The position numbers and the translations under genes are program-made. Below the pieces are notes generated by a model. It was given only the letters and a program-made list of their open reading frames with translations. It was not told the origin of the DNA and did no database searches. Shown piece by piece: positions 27,340 through 36,226 of a stretch of 64,000 nucleotides of DNA (the stretch's first letter is position 1; every line of letters starts with the position of its first letter). The DNA is from DAOQVR01 sp035341665 (GTDB taxonomy: Bacteria; Chloroflexota; Anaerolineae; JAAYZQ01): NCBI GenBank assembly GCA_035341665.1, contig DAOQVR010000001.1, positions 461,407-525,406 on the forward strand. The letters run 5' to 3'.

Positions 27340-28128
27340 TCAGCGCCGCTTCCTGGGAAACCAGGGGATGAAGGCGCTGGTGCTCTGAACGTACTCGCGG
27401 TAGGCTGGCTTGGTGGTCGCGAGTGTCTTCTCGAGGAGGGCAACTCCCGAGACTCGCAGCAATAGGGCGGTCATGAGGATCGGGCTGAAGATGGTCCAAA
27501 AGCCACCGGCTGCCGAAGCGAAGAGATAGTAGGCCCACCACTGAGCCGAGTCGCCAAAGTAGTTGGGGTGACGGGTGTAGCGCCAGACGCCCCCGTCCAG
27601 GACTCGGCCCTTGTTGGCGGGGTTTGCTCGAAAGCGCGCAAGCTGAAGGTCGCCCACTGACTCGAAGAAGAACCCGATTGCCCAAAGGGGCAGGGCGATC
27701 CAGTCGAGGATCGTCAGGCGAGCTGCTTGGGACCCAATCTGGGCGGCGAGGAGCGGGGCTGAGATGATCCACAGCAAGAGACCCTGCAACACGAACACCT
27801 TGAAGAAGCTCTTCCACCACCACTGAGAGCCTTCCTCCTCGCGCCACTTGCGGTAGCGAAAGTCCTCGCCCTTGCCCCAGTTTCGCCAAAGAAGATAGGC
27901 CGAGAGACGCAATCCCCATATCGTGACGAGAACCGCGACGAGCCACTTCCGCGCCGGGAACCCATCTGGTGTCAGGGCGAAGTAGAGCCAGTTCACGATG
28001 ACAAAGCCTGTTCCCCAGAAGGGATCGACGATGCTCGAGTTTCGCAGGAGGAGACTGAGCACCCAGAGCAGGGCCATGAGGCCCATCACAACACCCAGAC
28101 CTGTGAGATACACCTCGACAAAGCTCAC
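27340..28128 (-). CDS. DUF1295 membrane protein (steroid 5-alpha-reductase-like)
   Basis: 262 residues, about six membrane segments. The C-terminal SRD5A/ICMT-like motif GGVWRYTRHPNYFGDSAQWW and FRANPANKGRVLDGG identify DUF1295. The family binds NADPH and probably reduces an isoprenoid- or lipid-type substrate. Its ATG overlaps the DegV stop by four bases. Its place in light-induced clusters with photolyase and CarH is a recurrent pattern. Confidence 0.92.
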   Translation of the reverse strand: MSFVEVYLTGLGVVMGLMALLWVLSLLLRNSSIVDPFWGTGFVIVNWLYFALTPDGFPARKWLVAVLVTIWGLRLSAYLLWRNWGKGEDFRYRKWREEEGSQWWWKSFFKVFVLQGLLLWIISAPLLAAQIGSQAARLTILDWIALPLWAIGFFFESVGDLQLARFRANPANKGRVLDGGVWRYTRHPNYFGDSAQWWAYYLFASAAGGFWTIFSPILMTALLLRVSGVALLEKTLATTKPAYREYVQSTSAFIPWFPRKRR

Positions 28129-29003
28129 TTCACTGCCTCCATCTGATCGCTCCCCGGCGCTTGCCCTTTGGCTTCCACGACGACAAAGCCGGCAGCTCCC
28201 GGGCCGATGTGCGTCCCGATGACTGGTGTTACTTCCGCGACGAGCGGCTGCCCGCCGTTGGGAAAGAGGTGGGACGCCTCGCGCCAGTACGAGTCGAGCC
28301 TTTCGGGTGCGTGGGTGTGTACCAGCGCAAGTTGCTCAAACGGCGCGAGTCCGGAGATCATTTCCACTACACGCGTCCTGGCGCCGCCGCGGGTGCGAGC
28401 ACGTTCCATGCGGAATTCTCCGCCGTTCATTGTCAGGATGGGCTTGACCTGGAGTATGGCCCCCAGGCTGGATTGCAGGCGGCTGAGCCGCCCACTGCGC
28501 CGCAAGTACTCCAGTGTATCGAGCGCGGCGATACAGTGGGTGCGGGAAGCCTGGTCCTCGAGTGCTGCGAGGATCTCTGCGCGGGACCGGCCCGCAGCGG
28601 CTTGCTTGGCCGCTGTCAGGGCGAGCAGGCCTATGCCAAGTGTGAGGTTGCCCGAGTCGAACACGGTGACCCGCACGCTGCGCATTTCTTGCGCAGCCAG
28701 GCGTGCCACGCCGACCATGGCGCTGAGCGCGCTGCCGATGTGGATCGAGATGATCTCTGTTGCTCCCGTATTGGCAAGCTCCTCGTAGACCTTTACGAAC
28801 TGGCCGGGTCCAGGGACAGAGGTGGTGGGGTGCGCCCCGAAACTGGGGAGACCCTCGTAGAACTGCTCATGGGTCATCTCGACTCCATCGAGATAGCTCT
28901 GTTGACCGATGTTGATGTATAGGGGGACTATCGTAATCCCATGAATGGAGGCCAGCTCCGCTGGCAGGTCGCAACTGGAGTCGGTCACAATTCGGATCGA
29001 CAC
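28125..29003 (-). CDS. DegV family fatty-acid-binding protein
   Basis: 292 residues from GTG 29003 (AAGAGGA upstream). VSIRIVTDSSCDLPAELA, IVPLYINIGQQSYLDG, THEQFYEGLP, TTSVPGPGQF and IHIGSALSA are DegV motifs; members bind a fatty acid and in Firmicutes act as FakB partners of a FakA kinase. No fakA is in the window. It is 104 bp downstream of the heliorhodopsin gene, and overlaps DUF1295, suggesting a lipid-related function in the light cluster. Confidence 0.92.
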   Translation of the reverse strand: MSIRIVTDSSCDLPAELASIHGITIVPLYINIGQQSYLDGVEMTHEQFYEGLPSFGAHPTTSVPGPGQFVKVYEELANTGATEIISIHIGSALSAMVGVARLAAQEMRSVRVTVFDSGNLTLGIGLLALTAAKQAAAGRSRAEILAALEDQASRTHCIAALDTLEYLRRSGRLSRLQSSLGAILQVKPILTMNGGEFRMERARTRGGARTRVVEMISGLAPFEQLALVHTHAPERLDSYWREASHLFPNGGQPLVAEVTPVIGTHIGPGAAGFVVVEAKGQAPGSDQMEAVK

Positions 29004-29107
29004 GCTATCCTCTTTCTGCCCGGGTTCCCGGTGCTCTGCGCGAACCTTCGCCTCGCCAGACGTCCTGGCGAGGGGAAAGGCGCAATCGCCGGTCAGGGAT
29101 GTCGCCG

Positions 29108-29950
29108 CTAGGGCGCCAGCACGCCGGCAAAGACCTGCCAAGCCAGGAGAGTCTTGGCTACAAGGCTAAGGACGATGTACATGCGCTCGCCGAAGAGGTA
29201 GTCCTTCCACGGACCCACCTTCTTGTACTGCAGGTACATGTTCACGGCAAAGATGTTAAAGAAGACGAAGAGACTGGCGACGATCCCGTAGACAAAGTCG
29301 GGCGGCCCGCTGTTCGGCGTCGAGGCGGAGGCGATCGACCAGACAAAGTACACGACAATCACGATCCATGGGACGATCCCGGCGAAGCAGCCATAGATGA
29401 ACGAGGTCCAGTCTGTCTTCTTTGTGGTCTGATTGTGGAGCTCCATCAGCACGCCGAAGAGGTTCATGCTGGCATTCACGCCGAACATCGCGATCAGAGC
29501 ACCCAGGTCTGACACGCCGGTGAGTAGTCCGATCAGCACAATCATGATGGAGGAGCTAAAGGCATACTCGTAGAATCTCGCGGGGTTCATGCCCTTTTTG
29601 AGGTGGGCCACATACCACTTGTAGCCAAACGAGGCGAGGCTGAAGTGGGCAATGGCTGAAATGAGCAGAAAGGCGCCCACTGCCGGGCCAAAGGCGAGCG
29701 AAAACGCATCCTTGAGAGTGGGCACCAGCTTCTGGGCAGCCGCGTCAAAGTTGAGAACGGTTACCGTGACCCCATAGGTCTTGAGGTCGCCCAACACGAA
29801 GCTGAGAACGACCATCAGGACACCCTGCACCAGGTGTAGGAAGCCCATGATCAAGTTGAAGCGGCGCAGGCCCTGATACGTCTTCTCTGGAACGTCGGGA
29901 GCATTGGAGGCAACGGCGGCTTTCTTCGCGGCGACGGGTTTCTTTGTCAT
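29108..29950 (-). CDS. Heliorhodopsin
   Basis: 280 residues, seven membrane segments after a short basic N-terminus. LRRFNLIMGFLHLVQGVLM begins helix A; ARFYEYAFSSSIMIVLIGLL (helix C) holds Glu128 at the expected counterion place; FVYGIVASLFVFFNIFAVNM; and LSLVAKTLLAWQVFAGVL (helix G) has the retinal Schiff-base Lys266. These match heliorhodopsins, which lie inverted in the membrane relative to type 1 rhodopsins and show a slow photocycle without known ion pumping. AAGGAGAG precedes the ATG. A consensus promoter lies 80-110 bp upstream. Linked photolyase and CarH suggest a light-sensing role. No retinal biosynthesis gene is in the window. Confidence 0.95.
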   Translation of the reverse strand: MTKKPVAAKKAAVASNAPDVPEKTYQGLRRFNLIMGFLHLVQGVLMVVLSFVLGDLKTYGVTVTVLNFDAAAQKLVPTLKDAFSLAFGPAVGAFLLISAIAHFSLASFGYKWYVAHLKKGMNPARFYEYAFSSSIMIVLIGLLTGVSDLGALIAMFGVNASMNLFGVLMELHNQTTKKTDWTSFIYGCFAGIVPWIVIVVYFVWSIASASTPNSGPPDFVYGIVASLFVFFNIFAVNMYLQYKKVGPWKDYLFGERMYIVLSLVAKTLLAWQVFAGVLAP

Positions 29951-30029
29951 TTCTCTCTCCTTAGGCTATGTTCGGTTGGTGACCCCGTTGGGGCATTCAG
30001 GTGCTCTTGAGCTCTGCAAACTGAGCGCC

Positions 30030-30058
30030 ATTTTAGCACGCCGCCCAACTGTTGTCAA
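30030..30058 (-). promoter_or_regulatory. Consensus sigma-70 promoter of the heliorhodopsin operon
   Basis: On the minus strand TTGACA, 17 bases, TAAAAT. RNA would start near 30023, giving a 5' UTR of about 73 bases before the ATG at 29950. It faces a second promoter (30126-30154) for the alpha/beta hydrolase. The direct repeat ATGTTCGGT (29970-29978 and 30095-30103) brackets the -10/-35 region. Confidence 0.85.
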
Positions 30059-30125
30059 GGTATTGTGCGGAGTTCTTACGACTTTCTAATGCCCATGTTC
30101 GGTCGAATGGGGTGCCTGCCGCGAC

Positions 30126-30154
30126 TTGAGCTCCTCTACGTTGTGTGCTATGAT
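30126..30154 (+). promoter_or_regulatory. Sigma-70 promoter for the alpha/beta hydrolase, probably leaderless
   Basis: TTGAGC and TATGAT with exactly 17 bases between them. RNA would start at about 30161, next to the in-frame GTG at 30162, so the mRNA would have almost no 5' leader. Confidence 0.65.
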
Positions 30155-30161
30155 TGCGACC

Positions 30162-31154
30162 GTGAGAGCTCTCAAGTGCGTGCTGATCCCGCTGCTGTCC
30201 ATAGTGCTGGCCTTCGTCGTGGTGCCTCTGGTCATACCTGTGCCTCCGCTGGAGAGGACTGTCCCTGCCGAGGAGTTGGCGGACCCGGACAGCCGTTTCG
30301 TCGAGGTGAATGGCCTCCAGGTGCACTACAAGGTGCAGGGGGCGGGGGCTCCGGCTCTTGTGCTGCTCCACGGATTCGGAGCCAGTACCTTCTCTTTCGA
30401 AGCAGTGATGCCCTCGCTCGCCGAGCTCGGCACAACCATTGCTTTTGACCGGCCGGCATTTGGCCTTACGGAGAGGCCGACCGTGGCCGAGTGGGGCGAT
30501 CAGAACCCGTACACGATCGAAGCACAATCCGACCTGACTGTTGAGCTCCTGGAACGGCTGGGCTTGACGGAGGCCGTGTTGGTGGGCCACTCTGCTGGCG
30601 GCTCCGTCGCCGTCGTGACTGCACTTCGCCATCCCGAAAGGGTGAAAGCCTTGGTCCTGGTGGGCGCAGCGGTCTACGAAGGTGGCACTCCTGGTTGGCT
30701 GGGCCCTCTGCTGCGAACCCCTCAGATGCGGCGGTTGGGCCCACTCATTGCACGCCGGTTCGCGCGGACCGGGAGCGAGTTGCTCGTCCGCGCCTGGCAC
30801 GACCCTTCGCGAATTTCGCCCGCGACGGCGGAGGGGTACGAGAAGCCTCTGCGGGCCCAAGGCTGGGACAATGCGCTATGGGAGCTTGTCATGGCCAGTC
30901 AACCCCTGGAACTGGCAGACCGGCTTCGTGAGGTGCGCGTGCCCGTCCTTGTGCTCACGGGTGACTCTGACCGGATTGTGCCACCTGAGCAGAGTGCTCG
31001 CCTGGCAGCCGAGCTTGCCAATGCAAAACTGGTGACCATTGCGGACTGCGGGCACTTGCCCCAGGAAGAGCAACCAGAGGTATTCCTGGAGGCAGTTGCG
31101 GCGTTTCTGAAAGAACTTGGATTCCCAATCGCTACTGGAGGGACAGAACCATGA
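30162..31154 (+). CDS. Membrane-anchored alpha/beta hydrolase
   Basis: About 330 residues from GTG 30162; in-frame ATG 30150 overlaps the -10 box and is less likely. An N-terminal hydrophobic segment (VLIPLLSIVLAFVVVPLVI) anchors the protein. The fold follows: VLLHGFGASTFSF (oxyanion), VGHSAGGSVAVV (nucleophile Ser), VLTGDSDRIVPPEQS (Asp) and DCGHLPQEEQP (His). Substrate unknown. It overlaps DUF2177 by four bases and is divergent from the heliorhodopsin array, so it may share light control. Confidence 0.85.
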   Translation: MRALKCVLIPLLSIVLAFVVVPLVIPVPPLERTVPAEELADPDSRFVEVNGLQVHYKVQGAGAPALVLLHGFGASTFSFEAVMPSLAELGTTIAFDRPAFGLTERPTVAEWGDQNPYTIEAQSDLTVELLERLGLTEAVLVGHSAGGSVAVVTALRHPERVKALVLVGAAVYEGGTPGWLGPLLRTPQMRRLGPLIARRFARTGSELLVRAWHDPSRISPATAEGYEKPLRAQGWDNALWELVMASQPLELADRLREVRVPVLVLTGDSDRIVPPEQSARLAAELANAKLVTIADCGHLPQEEQPEVFLEAVAAFLKELGFPIATGGTEP

Positions 31155-31558
31155 CGGCAGGGTATCTCATCAAGCTCTACCTGGCCACGCTGGTGGCATT
31201 CTTTGCAGTCGATCTCGTCTGGCTAGGCGTTGTCGCTCGGACCTTCTACCGCAAGTACCTGGGCTTCCTAATGGCCCCCAGCGTGAATTGGCCTGCAGCG
31301 CTCATCTTCTACCTGCTGTTCGTCTTGGGCATCTTGGTGTTTGCGGTTTTGCCAGGACTGGAAGCAGGCTCGCTGAATGCCACGATATGGCGTGCCGCGC
31401 TGTTCGGCCTGATCGCCTACGCCACCTACGACCTGACGAACCTGGCGACTCTGAAGGACTGGCCGCTGGTTGTGACCATCGTAGACCTGGCGTGGGGAAC
31501 GACGGTGAGCGTTCTGGTTGGCCTGGCCGGTTACTTTGCCGGGAGGTGGCTGGGCTGA
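31151..31558 (+). CDS. DUF2177 membrane protein
   Basis: 135 residues with four membrane helices; DLVWLGVVARTFYRKYLGFLM, AALFGLIAYATYDLTNLATL and DLAWGTTVS are the DUF2177 signatures. The function is unknown; the family recurs beside photolyase, CarH and DUF1295 genes, which supports one light-response group here. Starts inside the stop of the hydrolase (ATGA). Confidence 0.92.
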   Translation: MTAGYLIKLYLATLVAFFAVDLVWLGVVARTFYRKYLGFLMAPSVNWPAALIFYLLFVLGILVFAVLPGLEAGSLNATIWRAALFGLIAYATYDLTNLATLKDWPLVVTIVDLAWGTTVSVLVGLAGYFAGRWLG

Positions 31559-31594
31559 CAGGGCCCCCTGTCGATGAGCCCCGACTGCGAAGTA

Positions 31595-33475
31595 TCAGGG
31601 GCCCGACGCATCACGCTCGTTGTGCTCCTCAACGTCGATGGCGCCGCGGTCCATGAGCACCTGACGCAGCTGCGCCAGACTGATACCGTAGTGCCGTGCT
31701 AGCTCCAGCGCGTAGCTGCGGCCCATAGGCTTGCTCCTGCTTACGCGGTAGCTGCGCCGCGCGGCCATTTGGTCGGTACTGTGTTCTGCCGTCGCCAGGT
31801 CGATGTGCGACGAGACCAGGCTCACCACTCGGCTGTCACCTGCAGCCTCGGCATTGATAGCATCTACCTGCTCCGCCAGCTCGTGCAGGTGGGTGGCGAA
31901 CACCACGCGTGCGCCCAGAGTACGCAAGGTAATCACCACGTCGCGGGACAGATACAGGCTCTCTCCGGCATGCGTGCCCGACAGCGACTCATTGAGCAAG
32001 ATGAGACTGTGGCGGGTGGCCTGCTCGAAAATCCGACGAAGGCGCTGGGCCTCATCGCCAAAGCGCCCCGTGCCGCGCGCCAGTTCCTCCTCCGACGGAA
32101 AGTGGCTGAACACCCCATCCGCTGGGCTGATCCGGGCCCGGCTCCCGGGCACAAACAGACCGACCTGGGCCAGCATCTGCATGAGGCCGATCGCCTGGGT
32201 ATAGGTCGTTTTGCCGCCGCGATTTGGCCCGGTCAAGATAACGATCCGGCCCTCATCATCAAGACTCACAGTGTTCAGGACGATATGGTCCCCCTGGGTC
32301 ACGGTGCCGCGATCAAGATGGTGCAGCGCCAGGTTGATGTTGTAGCCGTCGCGCACCTCGCAGACCCGCTCGGCTTCGCCGAGGATCTCGGGCAAGCAGA
32401 CCGGAAGCCCGCTCTGCTGGAGCCGGCGGGCGAGACGTGCCGCCCCGGCGTAGAAGGCCAGCGCAGGGCGGATCCGAACCAACCAGCGCCGGTTCACGTG
32501 GATGTAGGCTTGCAGGGCCGCAGCGATCGGCTTTCCCACTTGCTCCATGATCCGTGATAGGTCCCGGAAGAGCGGTACCAGCATTGGGCTGGCCCGGCGC
32601 TGAGGCTGCCGGATGGTGGTGCCGCCCCCGATCATGGGCGTCGTGTGCAGCGGCATCACACTCCCGCGGCCGCTGTTGCCCAGCAGAAGCCGCAGCAACG
32701 GGGCTTCGGTGAACGGCTCATCGTTGAGTGACAGCAGCGTGGCTGCAACCGGTTGCAGATCCTGGTCGAGGTTGACCCCGATCGTGATGCTCGTCACGCC
32801 GCGAATACGGGCCAGCAGGGGTGGAAGCTCCCGCGCCAAGGTCTGAAAGCTGTCACGTGCTTCGATCTGGACCGCCCGGTCGCGCAGCACGCATAGCCCT
32901 GCCGACCTGGGCTGGTGCTTGGCCTCCGCAAAGATCCGAACCGTGGCCCTGATACAGTCGACGTAAGTCTCCAACTCCCCGAGCCACCACGCCACCTGGA
33001 ACAGCTCTGGCATGTCGGGGTCCCCCATGCTGTAGACGTTCAGTTGGTCAAGCCTTGGCAGCAGCCCTTCAATGCCCTCAGCCAGTGCCTCGCTGCGGAC
33101 CAAATCGCCGCAAATGGCCTGCCGGTAGCGAATCGCTTCTGGGTCTCTGCATAGGTCCAACAGCACGCGCCGGATTAGTTCCTGGTCCTCACGCTTGCCG
33201 CCGATAGCGAGTGCCTGAATCAGGGTCTCAAGCTCCAGGTCCTGAACGACTCGCTCTCCGAGCCCCACCCCGCCAGCACCCTGGCCCGGAGGCCACAACA
33301 GGTCTAGGTCTTCGCCTTGCTCGACTTCATCCCTCACTGCCTGGCGCATCGCCTCGTCCGCTCCCTCGAGTTTGGTCGTTCGCCCGGCAGCAAGCCGGCG
33401 CACACCCAATTTGGTGCGCAGCTCCCTGAACTCCTTGGCCAGTTCCTGGCCCAACACCTCCATGCCTGGCTGCAT
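31595..33475 (-). CDS. MutS-family ATPase without mismatch-recognition domain
   Basis: 626 residues. The lever/clamp-like helical part precedes a C-terminal MutS ATPase: Walker A ILTGPNRGGKTTYTQAIGLM, SHFPSEEELARGTGRFGDEAQRL, Walker B region LILLNESLSGT (Asn where most MutS have Asp), and VVFATHLHELAEQ. There is no N-terminal mismatch-binding or connector domain and no Smr domain, so it is not a mismatch-repair MutS but one of the short MutS-like proteins of uncertain function. It is convergent with DUF2177 and followed upstream by a truncated DUF1722 gene. GAGGAT lies 6 bases before the ATG. Confidence 0.85.
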   Translation of the reverse strand: MQPGMEVLGQELAKEFRELRTKLGVRRLAAGRTTKLEGADEAMRQAVRDEVEQGEDLDLLWPPGQGAGGVGLGERVVQDLELETLIQALAIGGKREDQELIRRVLLDLCRDPEAIRYRQAICGDLVRSEALAEGIEGLLPRLDQLNVYSMGDPDMPELFQVAWWLGELETYVDCIRATVRIFAEAKHQPRSAGLCVLRDRAVQIEARDSFQTLARELPPLLARIRGVTSITIGVNLDQDLQPVAATLLSLNDEPFTEAPLLRLLLGNSGRGSVMPLHTTPMIGGGTTIRQPQRRASPMLVPLFRDLSRIMEQVGKPIAAALQAYIHVNRRWLVRIRPALAFYAGAARLARRLQQSGLPVCLPEILGEAERVCEVRDGYNINLALHHLDRGTVTQGDHIVLNTVSLDDEGRIVILTGPNRGGKTTYTQAIGLMQMLAQVGLFVPGSRARISPADGVFSHFPSEEELARGTGRFGDEAQRLRRIFEQATRHSLILLNESLSGTHAGESLYLSRDVVITLRTLGARVVFATHLHELAEQVDAINAEAAGDSRVVSLVSSHIDLATAEHSTDQMAARRSYRVSRSKPMGRSYALELARHYGISLAQLRQVLMDRGAIDVEEHNERDASGP

Positions 33476-33525
33476 TGGCAGATCCTCACCCCATCACGGC
33501 TCGCCGCACTGTGCCACTACGGCCG

Positions 33526-34170
33526 TCAAACATGATTTCGCAGCATCAGTTCCATGGGATACGGATTCAGATAGACCTGCTGCCACACCCACTCCGGCAC
33601 GGAGTGCCGCCGCAGGTGATGCCTGAGAAGCGTAAGCGGCACGATCAGCGGCACCAGCTCGCTGCGGTAGTCCTCGATTAGGCCTAGTAGCTCTCGCTTG
33701 TCGTCGGCCGAGAGGTTCTTCTTGAGGTAGCCCATGAGGTGCTGGAGGACGTTGACGTGCTTGCGGCGGGTGCCCAGGAGCGCCAGGCCTTCCATGAAGA
33801 GCCGGCCGTACGTGGACGAGAGTTCCTCCCACGGGATGGTCCCCGCATTGGCCACCAGCCGGCCCAATTGCGTGTAGTGCTTGGAGCTGTGGGCCATGAG
33901 GGTGAGCTTGTGCGCGGTGTGAAAGCGGACCAGCCCGCCGGGCGTCGGGTCGGACTTCGAGAGCTCGGTCCAGCGGTAGTAGGCAAAGATGCGCTCGACA
34001 AAGTTCTCGCGCAGCGGCAGGTCGTTCAGGCGCCCCTCCTCCTCCAACGGCAGGATCGGGAAGCGGTCGCGGGCGGCGCGGGCAAAGAGGCCGCTGCCGG
34101 TACGATCGGCCATGCCGTGCTGGTTGTAGACTTTGACCCGGAATAGCCCGGACGAAGGGGAATCCTTCTT
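33526..34170 (-). pseudogene. 5'-truncated copy of the DUF523/DUF1722 gene
   Basis: From 34170 down to 33526 the sequence encodes KKDSPSSGLFRVKVYNQHG through the whole DUF1722 domain to LMLRNHV, closely matching 37159-36516. At the 5' boundary, bases 34100-34170 are nearly identical to 37090-37160 and then similarity stops, so the DUF523 N-terminal domain is missing. The open frame runs on to 34335 through unrelated bases and has no credible start. It is best seen as a truncated duplicate. Confidence 0.8.
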
Positions 34171-34327
34171 ATAAGAGTGGGCGCAATAGACACAACGGCT
34201 TGGCCCTGGCTGCGAGGATCTGCATTCAGAAACCGAACAATGGCGGGCGGGACGACTGGGCGCACGGCTATCCCCGGCCGCCCTACGACACGGCAACGTA
34301 CTCCGTAGATGAATAGGACCTATTGTC

Positions 34328-35092
34328 CTACTCACTGGCCAATCCCATCAAGACGGGAACAAACGCATCATTGAGCCGCCTGTAGCCCGCTGCAGTGAGG
34401 TGTAGCAGGTCCCGACTGAACTCGGATCGTGTGCTCCCAACGCCATTTGCCAGGATCGAGTAGGCATCCAAGATCAGGATGTCGTCTCCGCCGAGAGAGC
34501 GGATGAACGCACTGACTTCCTCGATAGCCACAGCGACGTCATCCGACCAATACAGCCTACGGTCCAGAGGCACTGGCCCAGTCGGAAAGATGGTGGTCAG
34601 AATTACCTTTGCTCCCGAGCCAGTGGCCTTTTCGGCGATCTGCCGAGTGTTCTCTTTGCAGTTGGCGACGATAGCCTCTTTCTGATCAGGGAGAACAGGA
34701 ATGGCCTTCAGATCGTTGATACCCACCTGAACTACGACCACATCAGGCATCAGTGGTTTGACGTGATAATCGAAACGCAGGAGAGCTTGAGCAGAAGTCT
34801 CTGCGTAGATGCCACGATTGACGAACTCAAATTGATCTAGATCAGGTGGAGTCCAATCTGCCGCTCTGGAGTCACCAAAGAAAACCACCGTTTGCAGGCC
34901 GGGTCTGGCAAGATCTCGTTGATCGGGTGCGGTGCTGTAGTGGCTCAGCCCCAGGGGATCCAGCCGAGATCCGTTCAGTTGCAGGTAGTACTGCATGCTC
35001 TGGTTGAAGAGTAAGTAGTTCAGCGAAATGGACCCTAGCAAGACGACTGTGAGTGCGGCAACCGCAAGTATGACTCGACGATCTGGTTTCAT
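34328..35092 (-). CDS. SGNH/GDSL hydrolase, membrane-anchored
   Basis: 254 residues with an N-terminal signal anchor (VILAVAALTVVLLGSISLNYLLF). SGNH blocks: FFGDSRAADW (Ser), VVVQVGINDLKAI (Asn), and DLLHLTAAGYRRL (Asp/His). Such enzymes de-esterify lipids or polysaccharides outside the membrane; substrate not evident. It is inserted between the truncated DUF1722 copies, so it may have moved together with them. Confidence 0.85.
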   Translation of the reverse strand: MKPDRRVILAVAALTVVLLGSISLNYLLFNQSMQYYLQLNGSRLDPLGLSHYSTAPDQRDLARPGLQTVVFFGDSRAADWTPPDLDQFEFVNRGIYAETSAQALLRFDYHVKPLMPDVVVVQVGINDLKAIPVLPDQKEAIVANCKENTRQIAEKATGSGAKVILTTIFPTGPVPLDRRLYWSDDVAVAIEEVSAFIRSLGGDDILILDAYSILANGVGSTRSEFSRDLLHLTAAGYRRLNDAFVPVLMGLASE

Positions 35093-35183
35093 CTTTCATC
35101 AACCCGTTGAGTATTGCCATCTGCAGCGCAAGAACTGGCTATCTAGAAGTGCGATCGAAGAAGCTTCTCAAAGGCGCTCGCTC

Positions 35184-35402
35184 CTACACGTGATTCCTCA
35201 ACATCAACTCCTTGAGGCAGGGGTTCAGATAGACCTGCTGCCACACCCACGCCGGTACCGGATTGCGCCGCAGGTGATGCTTCAGCAGCGTCAGTGGCAC
35301 CACCAGCGGCACCAGCCCGTGCCGGTAAGCCTCGATCAGCCCCAATAGCTCCTGCTTGCCCTCGGCCGATAGGTCTTTCTTCAGGTAGCCCAACAGGGGG
35401 AG
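35184..35402 (-). pseudogene. 3' fragment of a third DUF1722 copy
   Basis: About 70 codons (LLGYLKKDLSAEGKQELLGL ... QQVYLNPCLKELMLRNHV) match the end of the intact DUF523/DUF1722 gene at 36516. The front is replaced by the end of the lipoprotein gene at 35407. It has no start of its own. Confidence 0.8.
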
Positions 35403-35406
35403 CGCC

Positions 35407-35886
35407 CTACTTGTGGCGATAGACGTCCATCGCGTTCCGCATTTCGAGATTCGGAGTGCCCAACTTGCCAAGGAGCTCGGCGAATTCGTCGTAAGAGAGA
35501 TCCTCATGCACAGCGTTCGACTCAACCACAATGACAAACCACGTAGGGTTCGAGGCATCTGGCTTGGCAAAGATCGCGTCCTTGTCTGGGTAGCGTTCGC
35601 CAATGATGTACTTGTCATCCCAGCCTATCTTGACAACGCTGCCCTCGATCACTGTATGATTGCATGTTGCCTTGGGATCGTCGTAGCATGCGTGTTGTGC
35701 TCCATAGAGCCGCAGGCCACTCAGGATTGGCCGTCCGAGGGAGTATCCGCCCACGACTGCGATTGGCGTTTTCTCAACGTATACCGGGACGAGTTCAGCC
35801 GCAGGGCCTCAACAGGCCGATACAGTGATCAGGAGCAGAAACAATGCGAAGATCCGGGGACCTACTTTGCAGTTCAACAGCTGCAC
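35407..35886 (-). pseudogene. Lipoprotein gene with in-frame TGA right after the lipobox
   Basis: GTG at 35886 has AAGGAGG five bases upstream and opens a lipoprotein signal peptide ending LFLLLITVSAC (Cys25). Codon 26 is TGA (35809-35811), after which the same frame continues for 133 codons (GPAAELVPVYVEKTPIAVVG ... FAELLGKLGTPNLEMRNAMD) to a TAG. The natural reading is a nonsense mutation in an otherwise intact gene. Selenocysteine was considered because this genome uses it, but no SECIS-like hairpin with a G-led loop was found and a Sec next to the lipid-bearing Cys would be odd. It follows hicB by 10 bp. Confidence 0.6.
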
Positions 35887-35896
35887 CGTGGCCTCC

Positions 35897-36226
35897 TTAC
35901 GACTGGCTCAGCTTTGCGCTCACGATCCGATTCAAGCTTACGCCACTTTCGGCAGCTTCCAGCGCCAGTTGACGATGGACTTCCGGTGGGATCCGTACCA
36001 TGAACTTGCCGCTGTATTGTCGGATCGCGATTGGCTCGGGAACAGCTTCACCACTGGCCTCGAGATCAGCAACGACCTCAGCCACCACCCGACGAATCCC
36101 CTCAAGAGCCTTTTCTGGAGAAGAGGCCAGCCAACTGAGGCTGGCAAACTCGGCGCACAGGCCGACATACTCTCCATCTTCCTCGGACCACATCACGCGG
36201 TAGCCGTATCGATCATTCTTCAGCAT
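35897..36226 (-). CDS. hicB: HicB-family antitoxin
   Basis: 109 residues. Partial RNase-H-like fold YGYRVMWSEEDGEYVGLCAEFASLSWLASSPEKALEG (in part), and a C-terminal RHH-type DNA-binding part FMVRIPPEVHRQLALEAAESGVSLNRIVSAKL. Overlaps hicA by 14 bp. It neutralises HicA and represses the operon through the palindrome at 36482-36499 (inference). Confidence 0.88.
   Translation of the reverse strand: MLKNDRYGYRVMWSEEDGEYVGLCAEFASLSWLASSPEKALEGIRRVVAEVVADLEASGEAVPEPIAIRQYSGKFMVRIPPEVHRQLALEAAESGVSLNRIVSAKLSQS

Noticed and set aside
35809..35811. Selenocysteine in the lipoprotein at 35407
   Set aside because: No hairpin with a G-led loop at 16-37 bases after the TGA, and a Sec next to the lipid-modified Cys has no rationale; kept as a probable nonsense mutation.
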